Source: Rhodoferax antarcticus ANT.BR | GTDB lineage: Bacteria > Pseudomonadota > Gammaproteobacteria > Burkholderiales > Burkholderiaceae_C | Reading direction: 5' to 3' | Assembly (NCBI RefSeq): GCF_001938565.1 | Contig: NZ_MSYM01000019.1 | Coordinates: forward strand, 27,856 to 91,855 | DNA length: 64,000 nucleotides | In this document: piece by piece, positions 54,237-62,709 of the stretch | How the letters are laid out: every line of letters begins with the position of its first letter | Position numbering within the stretch: the first letter of the stretch is position 1 | Program-made: the position numbers and the translations under genes | Notes under the pieces: generated by a model | Databases searched by the model: none | What the model was told of the DNA's origin: nothing | What the model saw: only the letters and a program-made list of their open reading frames with translations

Positions 54237-54956
54237 ATGGGTGCGCAGTGGAAAGCAAAAGGCAAGGAATTGGCCGCCAACGCCCGGGGCCGGGTATTTG
54301 GCAAACTGTCCAAGGACATCATGCTGGCTGCCCGCAGCGGCGCCGACCCTGCCGCCAACTCACGCCTGCGCCTGCTGGTGGAGCAGGCCCGCAAAGCCTC
54401 CATGCCCAAAGACACGCTCGACCGGGCCATCAAAAAAGGCGCTGGCCTGACCGGTGAGACGGTCAATTTTGAGCACGTGATTTACGAAGGTTTTGCGCCC
54501 CATCAAGTGCCATTGATGGTTGAATGCCTCACCGACAACGTCAACCGCACCGCGCCTGAGATGCGCGTGTTGTTTCGCAAGGGCCAGCTGGGCACCTCTG
54601 GCTCGGTGGCCTGGGACTTTGACCACTTGGGCATGATTGAAGCCGAACCTGCTGTGCCCGGCGCTGACCCCGAGATGGCCGCTATCGAAGCTGGCGCGCA
54701 AGACCTGGAACCGGGTGACGAAGACGGCACCACGCTGTTTCTGACCGACCCGACCGACCTGGACCTGGTCAACCGCGCCCTGCCCGCGCAAGGCTTTACG
54801 GTGTTGTCGGCCAAGCTGGGCTACAAGCCCAAAAACCCGGTCAACCCGGCCAACCTGAGCGCCGAACAACTCGAAGAAGTCGAGGCCTTCCTGGCCGCCA
54901 TTGATGCCAATGACGACGTGCAAAACGTCTACGTCGGTCTGGCGGCTGAAAGATGA
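54237..54956 (+). CDS. YebC/PmpR (TACO1) family protein
   Basis: A 239-residue protein: [63 protein letters not shown] and [24 protein letters not shown] are the three-domain family blocks. Members act as transcription regulators or, as in TACO1 and recent bacterial work, in translation of proline-rich sequences. The opening [11 protein letters not shown] differs from the MAGHSKWANIKHRK of classic YebC and fits the YeeN-type branch. It overlaps the VOC gene by four bases (ATGA). Confidence 0.93.
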   Translation: MGAQWKAKGKELAANARGRVFGKLSKDIMLAARSGADPAANSRLRLLVEQARKASMPKDTLDRAIKKGAGLTGETVNFEHVIYEGFAPHQVPLMVECLTDNVNRTAPEMRVLFRKGQLGTSGSVAWDFDHLGMIEAEPAVPGADPEMAAIEAGAQDLEPGDEDGTTLFLTDPTDLDLVNRALPAQGFTVLSAKLGYKPKNPVNPANLSAEQLEEVEAFLAAIDANDDVQNVYVGLAAER

Positions 54957-55660
54957 AGGCACAAATAGACCATCTGGTCATCGTCGCCCGTACCTTGGCG
55001 CAAGGCGTTCAATGGTGCGAAGCCACGCTGGGCATCACCCTCGGCCCCGGCGGCGACCACCCGCTATACGGCACCCACAACCGCCTGGCCAAAATCGCCA
55101 CACCAGCGCATCCGCTGGCGTATCTGGAGATAATTGCTATCAATCCAGAAGCTAAAAAGGCAAGCGAAACGGGGGCTGCACGCTGGTTTGACGTGGATGA
55201 TGCGGCGCTGCAAGCAGCGGTGGCGATTGCGCCACGTCTGGTGCACTTTGTGGCTCAGACCGACGACCTTCAGGCCGGACGCAACGCGCTCAAGGCGCTC
55301 GGCATTGACCGTGGCCCGGCGGTGCACGCCAGCCGACATTCACGCAAAGGCGTTTTACAGTGGCAAATCACCGTGCGCGAGGACGGTCAGCGTTTGTTTG
55401 ACGGCGCGCTGCCGAGCCTGATCCAGTGGGGCAAACCCGATGCTGCCGAGCCGCTGCGCCTGCACCCCCGCAACACATTGCCGCGCTCCGGTGTCACGCT
55501 GCAAAGTGTGGCCGTCACCCACCCCACAGCCGCAAAACTGCAGGCGGCGTATGAGGCTATCGGCCTGACCGGTATCGCACTGGACACTGGCCCAGCGAAT
55601 ATCACTGTCATCTTACACACGCCCAAAGGCCCGCTCACGCTGCAAAGCCAAGGCGTGTAG
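54953..55660 (+). CDS. VOC/glyoxalase-like domain protein
   Basis: A 235-residue protein with the glyoxalase-like fold of the VOC superfamily: [24 protein letters not shown] at the N-terminus (first beta-alpha unit with a histidine that can bind metal), [21 protein letters not shown] (metal-glutamate strand) and a second module from [39 protein letters not shown]. Substrate unknown. It ends the conserved chromosomal block; integron DNA begins about 75 bp later. Confidence 0.87.
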   Translation: MKAQIDHLVIVARTLAQGVQWCEATLGITLGPGGDHPLYGTHNRLAKIATPAHPLAYLEIIAINPEAKKASETGAARWFDVDDAALQAAVAIAPRLVHFVAQTDDLQAGRNALKALGIDRGPAVHASRHSRKGVLQWQITVREDGQRLFDGALPSLIQWGKPDAAEPLRLHPRNTLPRSGVTLQSVAVTHPTAAKLQAAYEAIGLTGIALDTGPANITVILHTPKGPLTLQSQGV

Positions 55661-55735
55661 TGTGTGTGGTCAGCTCATTTGATGGGCTGGTTTTCACGAG
55701 CGGTGATGGTCGCCCACCCGCTGGGCGGGTTTCGC

Positions 55736-55975
55736 TCAGAAGCGGGTATAGGTTTCTATCCGACGACGGTCGGCAGCAACTAGTAGCCGGTCGCGTTCTT
55801 CCTCGATACCGGTCACTGGATTGGCAAAAGTGAAGCCAATGGGGATGCCGTGCCACCTGCTGCAATTTTGAGCACATGGGTATAAATCATGGTGGTGCTG
55901 ACATCGCTGTGGCCTAGCAGCTCTTGCACCGCGCAGTCCCAAATCAAGGTATTTGGTGGCCAAGGCATCGGGAAC
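55736..55975 (-). pseudogene. decayed integron integrase fragment (intI-like)
   Basis: Antisense reading gives [16 protein letters not shown], then (after a deletion) [16 protein letters not shown] remains and [16 protein letters not shown]. Bases 55817-55920 are nearly the same as 57420-57525 at the 3' end of the intact integrase gene, including the flanking CGATACCGGTCA. A second, partly deleted integrase copy. Confidence 0.8.
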
Positions 55976-56141
55976 TTCCACACCCGGCTGGTGTTGTTGA
56001 CGTTGAATTAAACCGCTGACGCGGTGGCTGGTCTCGCGCAGGCCGCCACCGCGTTTTTCTTTGCGCGAGACTTGCGCAAAAGGCTTATGAGGACAAGCCT
56101 TCAGGCTGGGGAATGTTCCCCGGACTCTGAAGGAGATTGTC

Positions 56142-56870
56142 ATGACACCCTTACGTCAACGCATGGTCGATGCCATGGTCACACGAGGTTTTGCCGAGCG
56201 TACCCAAGAGAGCTACGTCGAGGCCATCTCGCGCATAGCGCGCCACTACCACCGCAGCCCAGTACTGCTGAGCAAAGACGAAGTCAGCGCCTATTTGTTG
56301 CACTTGGTCAGCACCCGTCATCTGACCTACAGCACCATGAACCAGGCAGCTTGCGCAGCGCGCTTCCTGTCCAAGCCAGCCAGCTGCGCCTGCATGACAT
56401 TGACAGCAGCGTTGACCGCATGAGTGTTCGCGTCTGTGGTGGCAAAGGCGGTAAAGACCGCTACACCCTTTTGAGTCCCAGCTTGTTGGATCAATTGCGC
56501 AGCTACTGCTACACCCATGGCCTGCACCACCCCCGCAAAACCCAGGTGACTGGTTGTTTCCCAACAAACAGCTCAATGCCCCCACCGCCATAGAAAACAT
56601 CCAGCGGGCCTACCAAGCTGCCCGACACTGCGCAGGCATCACAAAAGAAGGCGGCACCCACAGGCCAAAGCTTGGCGGGGCATTGTTGCCTGTCGCACGC
56701 CAGCACTGGGCGGCAAGCGCCTGGATTGCGATACCTGTGGCCACAGCCACTGGCAATACCACTCGTGTCGCAACCGGCACTGCCCGCAGTGCGGGGCACG
56801 CGCGCCAAAGACGCCTGGCTGCAAGCGCGTCTGGCGCAGGTGCTGAAGCCTTTGTCGACCTGATGGCGCT
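56142..56870 (+). pseudogene. decayed IS91-family element (recombinase and transposase parts)
   Basis: The first frame gives MTPLRQRMVDAMVTRGFAERTQESYVEAISRIARHYHRSP, the N-terminus of the IS91-associated tyrosine recombinase. After a deletion another frame gives SVRVCGGKGGKDRYTLLSPSLLDQLRSY and FPNKQLNAPTAIENIQRAYQAARHCAGITKEGGTH. Then comes the transposase zinc finger LDCDTCGHSHWQYHSCRNRHCPQC, ending after DAWLQARLAQVLKPL with frameshifts. Neither protein can be complete. Confidence 0.82.
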
Positions 56871-56916
56871 ATATTTATAGTAGTTTCTTGCGCTTTACTG
56901 ATAAGGGCTGGAGGCT
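56868..56916 (+). repeat. dispersed repeat copy next to the IS91 remnant
   Basis: GCTATATTTATAGTAGTTTC, then TTGCGCTTTACTGATAAGGG, CTGGAGGC. A good copy in intergenic DNA. Confidence 0.65.
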
Positions 56917-56993
56917 GATTTGACGTGTAACCGGTGCTATTGGCGGGCGATCTGTGTGAATGTCATAAGGCGCCAGGCAGGCAGCGGTTTTGG

Positions 56994-57077
56994 CTAGCAG
57001 AAGATGGGTTGGGGCGGCGGCCTCATACTGTCAAAGGCCCAGAAAATCGGCCGCCACCCCAACCCATCCCCTGCTGG
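56994..57077. repeat. long inverted repeat (29-bp arms)
   Basis: 56994-57022 (containing GATGGGTTGGGGCGGCGGCC) is the reverse complement of 57049-57077 (containing GGCCGCCACCCCAACCCATC), with about four mismatches over 29 bases and a 26-base loop. It may be the end of a mobile element or a recombination site. Confidence 0.75.
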
Positions 57078-57300
57078 CGAGCGCTTCGGGTGCTCGAACG
57101 ATGAAACTCCAAGTCAAAGAGGACGGACGATGGCGGGTGTGCTGCGAAAGGAGTCAATGGACATGGAGGGCTGTAAATAGGGACTCGACCAAATGTGGCC
57201 CAACACATGACTCCATTTGATCGGCCACTGTATTCACTACTCCAGCCATCCGTTTTCTGGACATTGAATGATCCACGAGTAAGTTGCCACTTTTGAGCCA

Positions 57301-57327
57301 AAAAACAGGCCGTAGCCTGCTTTTTTA
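57301..57327. terminator. bidirectional Rho-independent terminator
   Basis: AAAAAACAGGCCGTAGCCTG followed by CTTTTTT: a short GC stem with A and T tracts on both sides, so it can work in both directions. It lies beyond the 3' end of the integrase gene. Confidence 0.7.
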
Positions 57328-57417
57328 GAGTGTCAGCAAAACGACCGTATTTTGAATACTGTGGCGGTCAACTACTGGCAGCTAGTTGCCGGTTAAGTCG
57401 CTCATCGATACCGGTCA

Positions 57418-58422
57418 TTAGATTGGCAAAAGTGAATCCAATGGGGATGCCGTGCCACCTGCCGCCACTTTGAGCACATGGGTATAAATCATGGTGGTGC
57501 TGACATCGCTGTGGCCCAGCAGCTCTTGCACAGTCCGAATGTCAGTGCCGGCCTGCAGCAGGTGTGTTGCAAATGAATGGCGTAAGGTGTGCACAGAAAC
57601 GGGTTTGACGATGTCCGCCAGCGCCACGGCTTTTTTCAAGGCACGTTGCAATCGCTCCTCAAACAAATGGTGCCTGCGCTCAACGCCGCTGCGCGGGTCG
57701 ATTGACAACTTGGGCGACGGGAACAGCCAGAACCATCCCCATGTGTAGCCAACCTTGGGGTATTTACTCTCCAAGGCGTGTGGCACCTCAACCCCACCGC
57801 GCTGCACCTGCCGGTCTGCTTCCCACTGAGCGCGTGCCGCCAGCATCTGTTGCCGCATGGCAGGAGCCAGCGAGCGCGGCAACATCACCACCCGGTCTTT
57901 GCCGCCTTTGGCCTCGCGCACGATGATCACATGTCGGTCAAAGTCCACATCCTTAATGCGCAGGCGCATGCCTTCCATCAAACGCATGCCAGTACCGTAG
58001 AGAAGACGCGCAAGCAATGCGGTTACACCGTCCATATGCGCCAGCACACCGGCCACTTCGTCCTTGGTCAGCACCGAGGGAATGCGCTTGGTGTGGGCTG
58101 GCCGCTTGATCTCATCCATCCACGGCAACTCTATCGTCAACACTTCGCGGTAAAGAAACAGCAAGGCACTCAAGGCTTGGTTGTGGGTGGAGGACGACAC
58201 CTTGCGCTCATTAGCCAGCATGCTCAAAAAAGCCTCTACTTCAGGCGCGCCCATGTCGCGCGGATGGCGCATCTGCCCACCCCGACCATGCCAGCGAATG
58301 AAAAAACGCACCCAGTACAGGTAAACCTTCTCGGTGCTAGGGCTATAGTGCATGTACCGTATGCGCTCGCGAATCTGATCCAAAAGGCGTGCTGACTGCA
58401 AAGGCGGGTTGCGTGGTTTCAT
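57418..58422 (-). CDS. intI: integron integrase (IntI family tyrosine recombinase)
   Basis: A 334-residue tyrosine recombinase. The ATG at 58422 ([28 protein letters not shown]) fits the family. The catalytic set is intact: R in [18 protein letters not shown] in [14 protein letters not shown], HxxR in [14 protein letters not shown] in LLGHSDVS and the nucleophile Y in TMIYTHV. The IntI-specific extra segment is present ([22 protein letters not shown] and [17 protein letters not shown]). It is transcribed away from the cassette array, as in all mobile and chromosomal integrons, and should recombine attC with the nearby attI. Confidence 0.95.
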   Translation of the reverse strand: MKPRNPPLQSARLLDQIRERIRYMHYSPSTEKVYLYWVRFFIRWHGRGGQMRHPRDMGAPEVEAFLSMLANERKVSSSTHNQALSALLFLYREVLTIELPWMDEIKRPAHTKRIPSVLTKDEVAGVLAHMDGVTALLARLLYGTGMRLMEGMRLRIKDVDFDRHVIIVREAKGGKDRVVMLPRSLAPAMRQQMLAARAQWEADRQVQRGGVEVPHALESKYPKVGYTWGWFWLFPSPKLSIDPRSGVERRHHLFEERLQRALKKAVALADIVKPVSVHTLRHSFATHLLQAGTDIRTVQELLGHSDVSTTMIYTHVLKVAAGGTASPLDSLLPI

Positions 58423-58429
58423 GGCTTTT

Positions 58430-58563
58430 TTATACCTGTGTTTTTGCACCGTATATGCACCGAAAAGTCAATGTGCAAGCCACTTTATGGAGAATTTCAT
58501 GCCCAGATTAAACCGCAGCAGCCAGATTAATCCGCAAGTTTTGCGGTATACATTACGTTAAAC
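58430..58563 (+). other. attI recombination region
   Basis: The interval between the integrase start and the first cassette. The crossover core GTTAAAC is at 58557-58563 (within ACGTTAAACC), matching the G^TTRRRY rule. The cassette promoter Pc should lie within or beside it, but no confident -35/-10 pair is seen. Confidence 0.7.
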
Positions 58564-58594
58564 CTTCAAATCCAATTTAACCAAGGAGTTTGCA

Positions 58595-58969
58595 ATGACT
58601 GAAGATCAAGAGAGTAAATGCCACAAAATTATCCACTCTCACGCTATTGCTGGTGCTGCTGGCAATGCTGTTCCAGTTCCCGGTTTAGGCATAGCAACGG
58701 ACATGATTACCATGACAACAATGACTATGAGTCTTTGTGCTGTTTTTGGCGGCAGCCTTACCGAGGAAGCAGCCAAAGCTCTTGCAATCGCAACAATAAA
58801 AAATACGCTGTTGAAGCAGCCAATAAAAACTCTTACGAAAGAGTTATCAAAATTTATTCCTTTTCTCGGGCAGGTGGTTGCACCAAGTATTACGATCGTA
58901 ATGCTAGAGGCCGCCGGTTGGACTCTTGCCAAAGAGCTTGAAGCAAAATTTGCTGCAAAGAAGGTCTAA
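58595..58969 (+). CDS. cassette 1: DUF697-like small membrane-active protein
   Basis: A 124-residue protein with a good ribosome-binding site (AAGGAG eight bases upstream). The segment HSHAIAGAAGNAVPVPGLGIATDMITMTTMTMSLCAVFGG and the later FIPFLGQVVAPSITIVMLEAAGWTLAKELEAKF resemble DUF697-type domains, which have two hydrophobic, glycine-rich hairpins. The two hydrophobic stretches may insert into a membrane. The stop codon is part of the attC R'' site. No homologous function is known to me; low GC compared with the backbone fits a recent cassette. Confidence 0.7.
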   Translation: MTEDQESKCHKIIHSHAIAGAAGNAVPVPGLGIATDMITMTTMTMSLCAVFGGSLTEEAAKALAIATIKNTLLKQPIKTLTKELSKFIPFLGQVVAPSITIVMLEAAGWTLAKELEAKFAAKKV

Positions 58970-59050
58970 CCGGTTGCTCGTCGCGGACACGCAACCAAAG
59001 GCAGCCGCTGCGCGGCACGGGTTGCGTGCCGGACAGCGCCAACGTTAAGC
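58964..59050 (+). other. attC1 recombination site (87 bp)
   Basis: R'' GTCTAAC (58964-58970) and R' GTTAAGC (59044-59050), with an inner inverted pair CACGCAACC / GGTTGCGTG that folds into the typical attC hairpin. Overlaps the stop codon of the cassette 1 gene. Confidence 0.85.
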
Positions 59051-59065
59051 CGCACAAAGAACTCT

Positions 59066-59596
59066 ATGCCCGCTTCACTTGACATCAACACATTCGAACC
59101 ACTCGCGTGGGTTAATGAGTACACCCGCGCTGCGATGCCCGTCGATGCCGCGGTATTCGAGCCAATACTTCAGTTCTCCCTAATGTGGAACCTATTCGAG
59201 CGAGACGCTTGTGGAAAGGAAGCCAACCCAGTCACGATAGGCAAGACAGTGCTTGATGCGTTCGCCAAAGGAAGGCTGACCCTGAGTTCATTTGAGGAAC
59301 ACCTGACCTACTTCCGGGATCGTTCGCAACGCGAAGGAATGACCATTCACCGATACCTTGACGCGTTGAAGATGAGCAATGAAAGTGCGAGGCATCTCGT
59401 GCATGGAGTCCTCTCATCGTCGCTCGCCGACCCGAACAACGCCGTCCACGCGCTACTTTTAATCGCTCACCGCATCCGCAACAATCTCTTTCACGGTGAG
59501 AAGGAAGTAGCATCACTTCATTCACAGGTAGAGCTATTCCGCGCAGTCAACTCGCTACTAGCAACCTATTTGAGCGTCACAAAGAGTGCGGCCTAA
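59066..59596 (+). CDS. cassette 2: HEPN-like protein of unknown function
   Basis: A 176-residue protein, mostly helical. Near its C-terminus it has LLLIAHRIRNNLFHGEKEVASLHSQVELFRAVNSLLATYL, with the R-x4-H pattern (RNNLFH) used by HEPN-type RNases and their relatives. HEPN domains occur in toxin-antitoxin and phage-defence proteins, so an RNase role is possible but not proven. No obvious second domain. The stop codon lies inside the R'' of attC2. Confidence 0.65.
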   Translation: MPASLDINTFEPLAWVNEYTRAAMPVDAAVFEPILQFSLMWNLFERDACGKEANPVTIGKTVLDAFAKGRLTLSSFEEHLTYFRDRSQREGMTIHRYLDALKMSNESARHLVHGVLSSSLADPNNAVHALLLIAHRIRNNLFHGEKEVASLHSQVELFRAVNSLLATYLSVTKSAA

Positions 59597-59645
59597 CGAA
59601 TAAGGTTAGATCGTGCGAAGCCACGATCTGAACCGGTTGTTGGAC
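59591..59645 (+). other. attC2 recombination site (55 bp)
   Basis: R'' GCCTAAC (59591-59597) and R' GTTGGAC (59639-59645), with inner arms GGTTAGATCGTG / CACGATCTGAACC. One of the shortest attC sites in the array. Confidence 0.8.
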
Positions 59646-59883
59646 GAGCCCGGCCCGTAGCGCGGGACTTCTACTGCAAATATCTTTTCGGGGGTTGCCG
59701 CCCAAGCGGCATTTGAGTCTCTTCATTCGATGCGCTTGAGCGTCATTGCAACGCGGGCGTGGTCAGCGAATGGTTTTCGAGGTCGGCGAAGACCTGTTTT
59801 ATTGCTCTGTGACCGGTTTTTTGAGCGAGCACGTCCTGCAAGCCCAAGGCGGCTTGTTGCGGCCAGACAATGGGCGCCGCCAG

Positions 59884-61011
59884 CTACAGCATTGCAACCC
59901 CAGACAGTGCCTCATCGGGTTCTCGCCCTGGCGCAGATGGGCAGATGCGCCTGCGCACAATCTGCATCGCTTCGCCACAGCACGGGCAGCGCAAAGTCGC
60001 TCGCGGCTTCACCCAGGCTTGCACCGGGCTGGCAACAATTCGCAGCGCCAGATGCAGCAACGCAATTAGGCGTTTGCTGTTCGGATGCAAAAAACCAAAA
60101 TTGCGCGCCCGCCTGAAACCCTTGGGCAGAACATGCTGCAATAGCAACCACAAAAACGCCGCGCCACTGAGGGTGCGCACTTGCATCTTGCCGCTCTTGG
60201 CGTCAACGTACCTGAAACTCACCTGCCCATCTTCGCAGCGCAGAATATCTTTCTCCTGAATCACCCCCCGGTACAGATAACGCCCCAGATAGACCAGCGC
60301 CTTCTCGCCCGAGCCCACACACTTGCAGTCGACCACCCACTTCTCGGGCAGGCGTGCTGGCAGCACCAAACCCTCCTGCCTGATGGCGGCCAACAACTTG
60401 GCCCGAAACACCTTGGCCAGTGCCTTGTGGTTGAACAAGTAGCGCTTGTCTTGCCTCAAGCCATTGCTGGCCTTGGCGCACTTGGTGCGCCACAAGTTGA
60501 TTTGGGCATCCAGCGCCGCCGCCGGCATCACCAGATGCACATGCGGGTGGTAGTCCAGGCGGCGCGAATGGGTGTGCAGCACAGCCACCGCCCCCGGCTT
60601 GCCTTGCAACTTTTTGTCGTTGTGACTGAAGTCATTGACGGTTTCCCAGGCGCAATCGAACAATCGGGCGTAAAACCAGCTTTGGTGTTGCCAAGCCAGT
60701 TCTCGGAGCTCGGCCGGTACGGTGAACGTGAGCATGAAGTAGGACGCTGGCACTTGTCGCTGCAACTGGCGCTCAATCCATTGCTGGCTCTCATGGTGCT
60801 GGCAGTGCGGACAGTTGCGATGACCACAGGAATGCGGCACCACGCGCTGCTCGCCACAGGCGCCGCATTGGGCCAGCATGCGCGGGGCCAATTGGGTGCG
60901 ACAGCGCTTCATGGCAGCCAGGGCCTTGGTGTGGCAGAGCCGGCTGGTTGCACCGTATTGGGCGAGGTAGTCAGCCTCAAAGCGTTCGATGACAGATGCC
61001 AACGTGATCAT
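59884..61011 (-). CDS. IS91-family transposase (HUH type)
   Basis: A 375-residue rolling-circle transposase. An N-terminal zinc finger (C49, C52, C62, C67, C70 in CGACGEQ...[11 protein letters not shown]) is followed by FMLTFTVP, the HUH motif HPHVH at 155-159 ([15 protein letters not shown]) and the tyrosine segment [16 protein letters not shown]-terminal cysteine pair (LRCPCCGE) may bind a second zinc. The enzyme nicks one strand and moves the element without making target duplications. Its start overlaps the recombinase stop (ATGA). Confidence 0.92.
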   Translation of the reverse strand: MITLASVIERFEADYLAQYGATSRLCHTKALAAMKRCRTQLAPRMLAQCGACGEQRVVPHSCGHRNCPHCQHHESQQWIERQLQRQVPASYFMLTFTVPAELRELAWQHQSWFYARLFDCAWETVNDFSHNDKKLQGKPGAVAVLHTHSRRLDYHPHVHLVMPAAALDAQINLWRTKCAKASNGLRQDKRYLFNHKALAKVFRAKLLAAIRQEGLVLPARLPEKWVVDCKCVGSGEKALVYLGRYLYRGVIQEKDILRCEDGQVSFRYVDAKSGKMQVRTLSGAAFLWLLLQHVLPKGFRRARNFGFLHPNSKRLIALLHLALRIVASPVQAWVKPRATLRCPCCGEAMQIVRRRICPSAPGREPDEALSGVAML

Positions 61012-61927
61012 TTGACTACTCCCCAGTGCAGTGAGAAGCTGCTCATCAAGGTGTTGATGCGAACGCTGGCAGAAGAATTGGTGTGGCTGGTGAGATGGGT
61101 GTAGCGCGCGGTGGTGAGGATCGAGTAATGGCCCAGGATCTTCTGCACTTCCAATAAATCGACACCGGCCTCAATCAGGTGCGTTGCATAGCTGTGGCGC
61201 AGGCTATGCGGGGTGATCTTTTTTTTAGCCCGCACTGCAGCGTCACTTGGTGCAAGGTCTTTTGCACACCGCCACGGTCCAAGGGACTGGACGCACTGCG
61301 CGCGCCGACCAAGCCACCAGCGCGGTTAGGAAACAGCAGCTCGGGGTGGCGGTGCACGAGCCAGAACTTGCGCAAGACGTTCAGCGTCGCATCGGGCAGT
61401 GGTACCAAGCGGTCGCGGTTGCCCTTTGAATCCCGGATATGCACGCGATGGCGTGCACCGTCAATGTCGCTGACCTTCAAGGCCAAGCCCTCGCTCAACC
61501 GCAGGCCCAGGCTGTACAGCGTGAAATAGAACACCCGGTAGCTCAGGGTGCGGGTGGCGGCGAACAGGGCTTGCGCCTCTGCAACGGTGACGATATCGGG
61601 CAGGCGGGAGGCCTTGGGCGGCTTGATAAGATGGGGCATGACCCAGGGTTTGCGCAGCACATGCAGGGTGTAGAACTTCAGTCCGTACAGGTCGAGTTTG
61701 ACGGCGCTCCAAGAATGCGAGGCAATGAGATCGCTGAAGTAGTCGACGAGTTGGGATTCGCTCAGGGAATCGATGCTGTGGCCAAAGTAGTCGCCGATGC
61801 GCCGAATGGCGCGGGCGTAGGCGTCAATGGTTTTTGGTTGCAGGCCTTTGAGTTTGAGGTGTTTGAGATGCGTTTGGTATTGCCGATTGAAGTGCACGTT
61901 GGCGCTGTCCGGGGTGTTGGTGTCCAT
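61008..61927 (-). CDS. IS91-associated tyrosine recombinase, split by a -1 frameshift
   Basis: Two open frames together make one XerD-like recombinase of about 305 residues. The first (61927-61175) begins [21 protein letters not shown], has [16 protein letters not shown] (catalytic R) and [12 protein letters not shown], and drifts out of frame after LQCGLKK. The second (61235-61008) begins in another frame and supplies [18 protein letters not shown] (HxxR) and [15 protein letters not shown] (H and Y). A run of eight A's at about 61212-61219 lies at the junction, and a -1 slip there joins the frames. It is either programmed/transcriptional slippage or a disabling mutation. Confidence 0.85.
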
Positions 61928-62037
61928 GCTGGAAGTTCCTCACGATGGGTTGCAAAGTCACGCCTCGGTATTGAGGGCGTGAGGCTGCAGAATAAATCGT
62001 GGGGCAGCTGCTGGAAATTACTCCGCGTAGCGGCTTC

Positions 62038-62097
62038 GTCCAACCTATCAGTCAAGCCGACCCGCCTTCGGCGGGCGGCTTACTTTGTTCGTTATAC
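62038..62097 (+). other. attC3 recombination site (60 bp)
   Basis: R'' GTCCAAC (62038-62044) and R' GTTATAC (62091-62097) with inner arms AAGCCG and CCCGCC pairing to GGCGGG and CGGCTT across a three-base loop. It ends the cassette that carried or received the IS91 element. Confidence 0.78.
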
Positions 62098-62100
62098 GGC

Positions 62101-62595
62101 ATGAACAAAGTTGGCGACACACTCATCCATAACGGAGCGAACCAAGAGCTCGTTCAAGCCTTTGTGAACGGCGGGGTGGAATTCGTCGTGATTGGTGGCT
62201 TGGCTGTGGCGTGGTATTGCGCCGACCGTCAAGCAAACGACATGGATCTTCTTGTCAATGCCACGCCTGACAATTCGGCGCGCATCGCGCAGGCTCTCGG
62301 CACCCTATCCAGCCTGAATGCGAACTGCTTCACCGACAAATCCTTTATACGTCCCGGTCTTCAGGTGCCACTGAAGAACTACCATTATGCTGAGCTTCTC
62401 ACGCCAAAGAATGGTGGCCCCACATATGCTGAGGTCGCTGACAACGCTGTAGAGGCCAAGTTGTTCGGCATTCCCGTTCGGCTAGCTTCCGTCGCATCGC
62501 TTATTCAAATGAAGGAACAGGCGGCGGAATCCGCAGAGGCTCAGAGTGACAAACACATCAGGGACATCGAGCGATTGAGAAACCATGCCGTATAA
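62101..62595 (+). CDS. cassette: nucleotidyltransferase-like protein
   Basis: A 164-residue protein. The ATG at 62101 directly after attC3 is chosen; the longer frame starting at 61999 would run through the attC site. VQAFVNGGVEFVVIGGLAVAWYCADRQANDMDLLVNATPDN resembles the pol-beta nucleotidyltransferase core, with GG, then D-x-D (NDMDLLV). Related proteins appear as antitoxins or nucleotidyl-tagging toxins (MNT/AbiE-type). The C-terminal KHIRDIERLRNHAV is typical of this group. The stop lies in attC4's R''. Confidence 0.75.
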   Translation: MNKVGDTLIHNGANQELVQAFVNGGVEFVVIGGLAVAWYCADRQANDMDLLVNATPDNSARIAQALGTLSSLNANCFTDKSFIRPGLQVPLKNYHYAELLTPKNGGPTYAEVADNAVEAKLFGIPVRLASVASLIQMKEQAAESAEAQSDKHIRDIERLRNHAV

Positions 62596-62679
62596 CCTGG
62601 CGCCCAACCCGGACGCGCGGCGATCGTCGTGCCGGTGTCTCCGCACCGTGCGCGCGCGCCGGTTGGCTCCACGTTATGT
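62590..62679 (+). other. attC4 recombination site (90 bp)
   Basis: R'' GTATAAC (62590-62596) and R' GTTATGT (62673-62679), with long arms including GCCCAACCCG / GCGCCGGTTGGC-type pairing around a GC-rich loop. Overlaps the stop of the nucleotidyltransferase-like gene. Confidence 0.78.
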
Positions 62680-62709
62680 GACTTGGACAACCGAACTATG
62701 GAGCGATAA

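Larger units (their letters stand above)
59646..62037 (-). mobile_element. IS91-family insertion sequence within the cassette array
   Basis: Contains the transposase (59884-61011) and the associated tyrosine recombinase (61008-61927), both on the minus strand. It lies between attC2 and attC3, so it either entered a cassette or replaced one. The exact ends cannot be fixed: IS91-type elements lack terminal inverted repeats. Bases 59646-59883 show no gene. Confidence 0.75.

Noticed and set aside
60181..61104. 307-codon open frame on the plus strand opposite the IS91 transposase
   Set aside because: It is the antisense shadow of the transposase, which has clear family motifs; the plus-strand protein has none.
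61999..62100. Upstream GTG start for the nucleotidyltransferase-like cassette gene
   Set aside because: It would translate through the attC3 site. The ATG at 62101 lies directly after the recombination core, as expected for a cassette gene.
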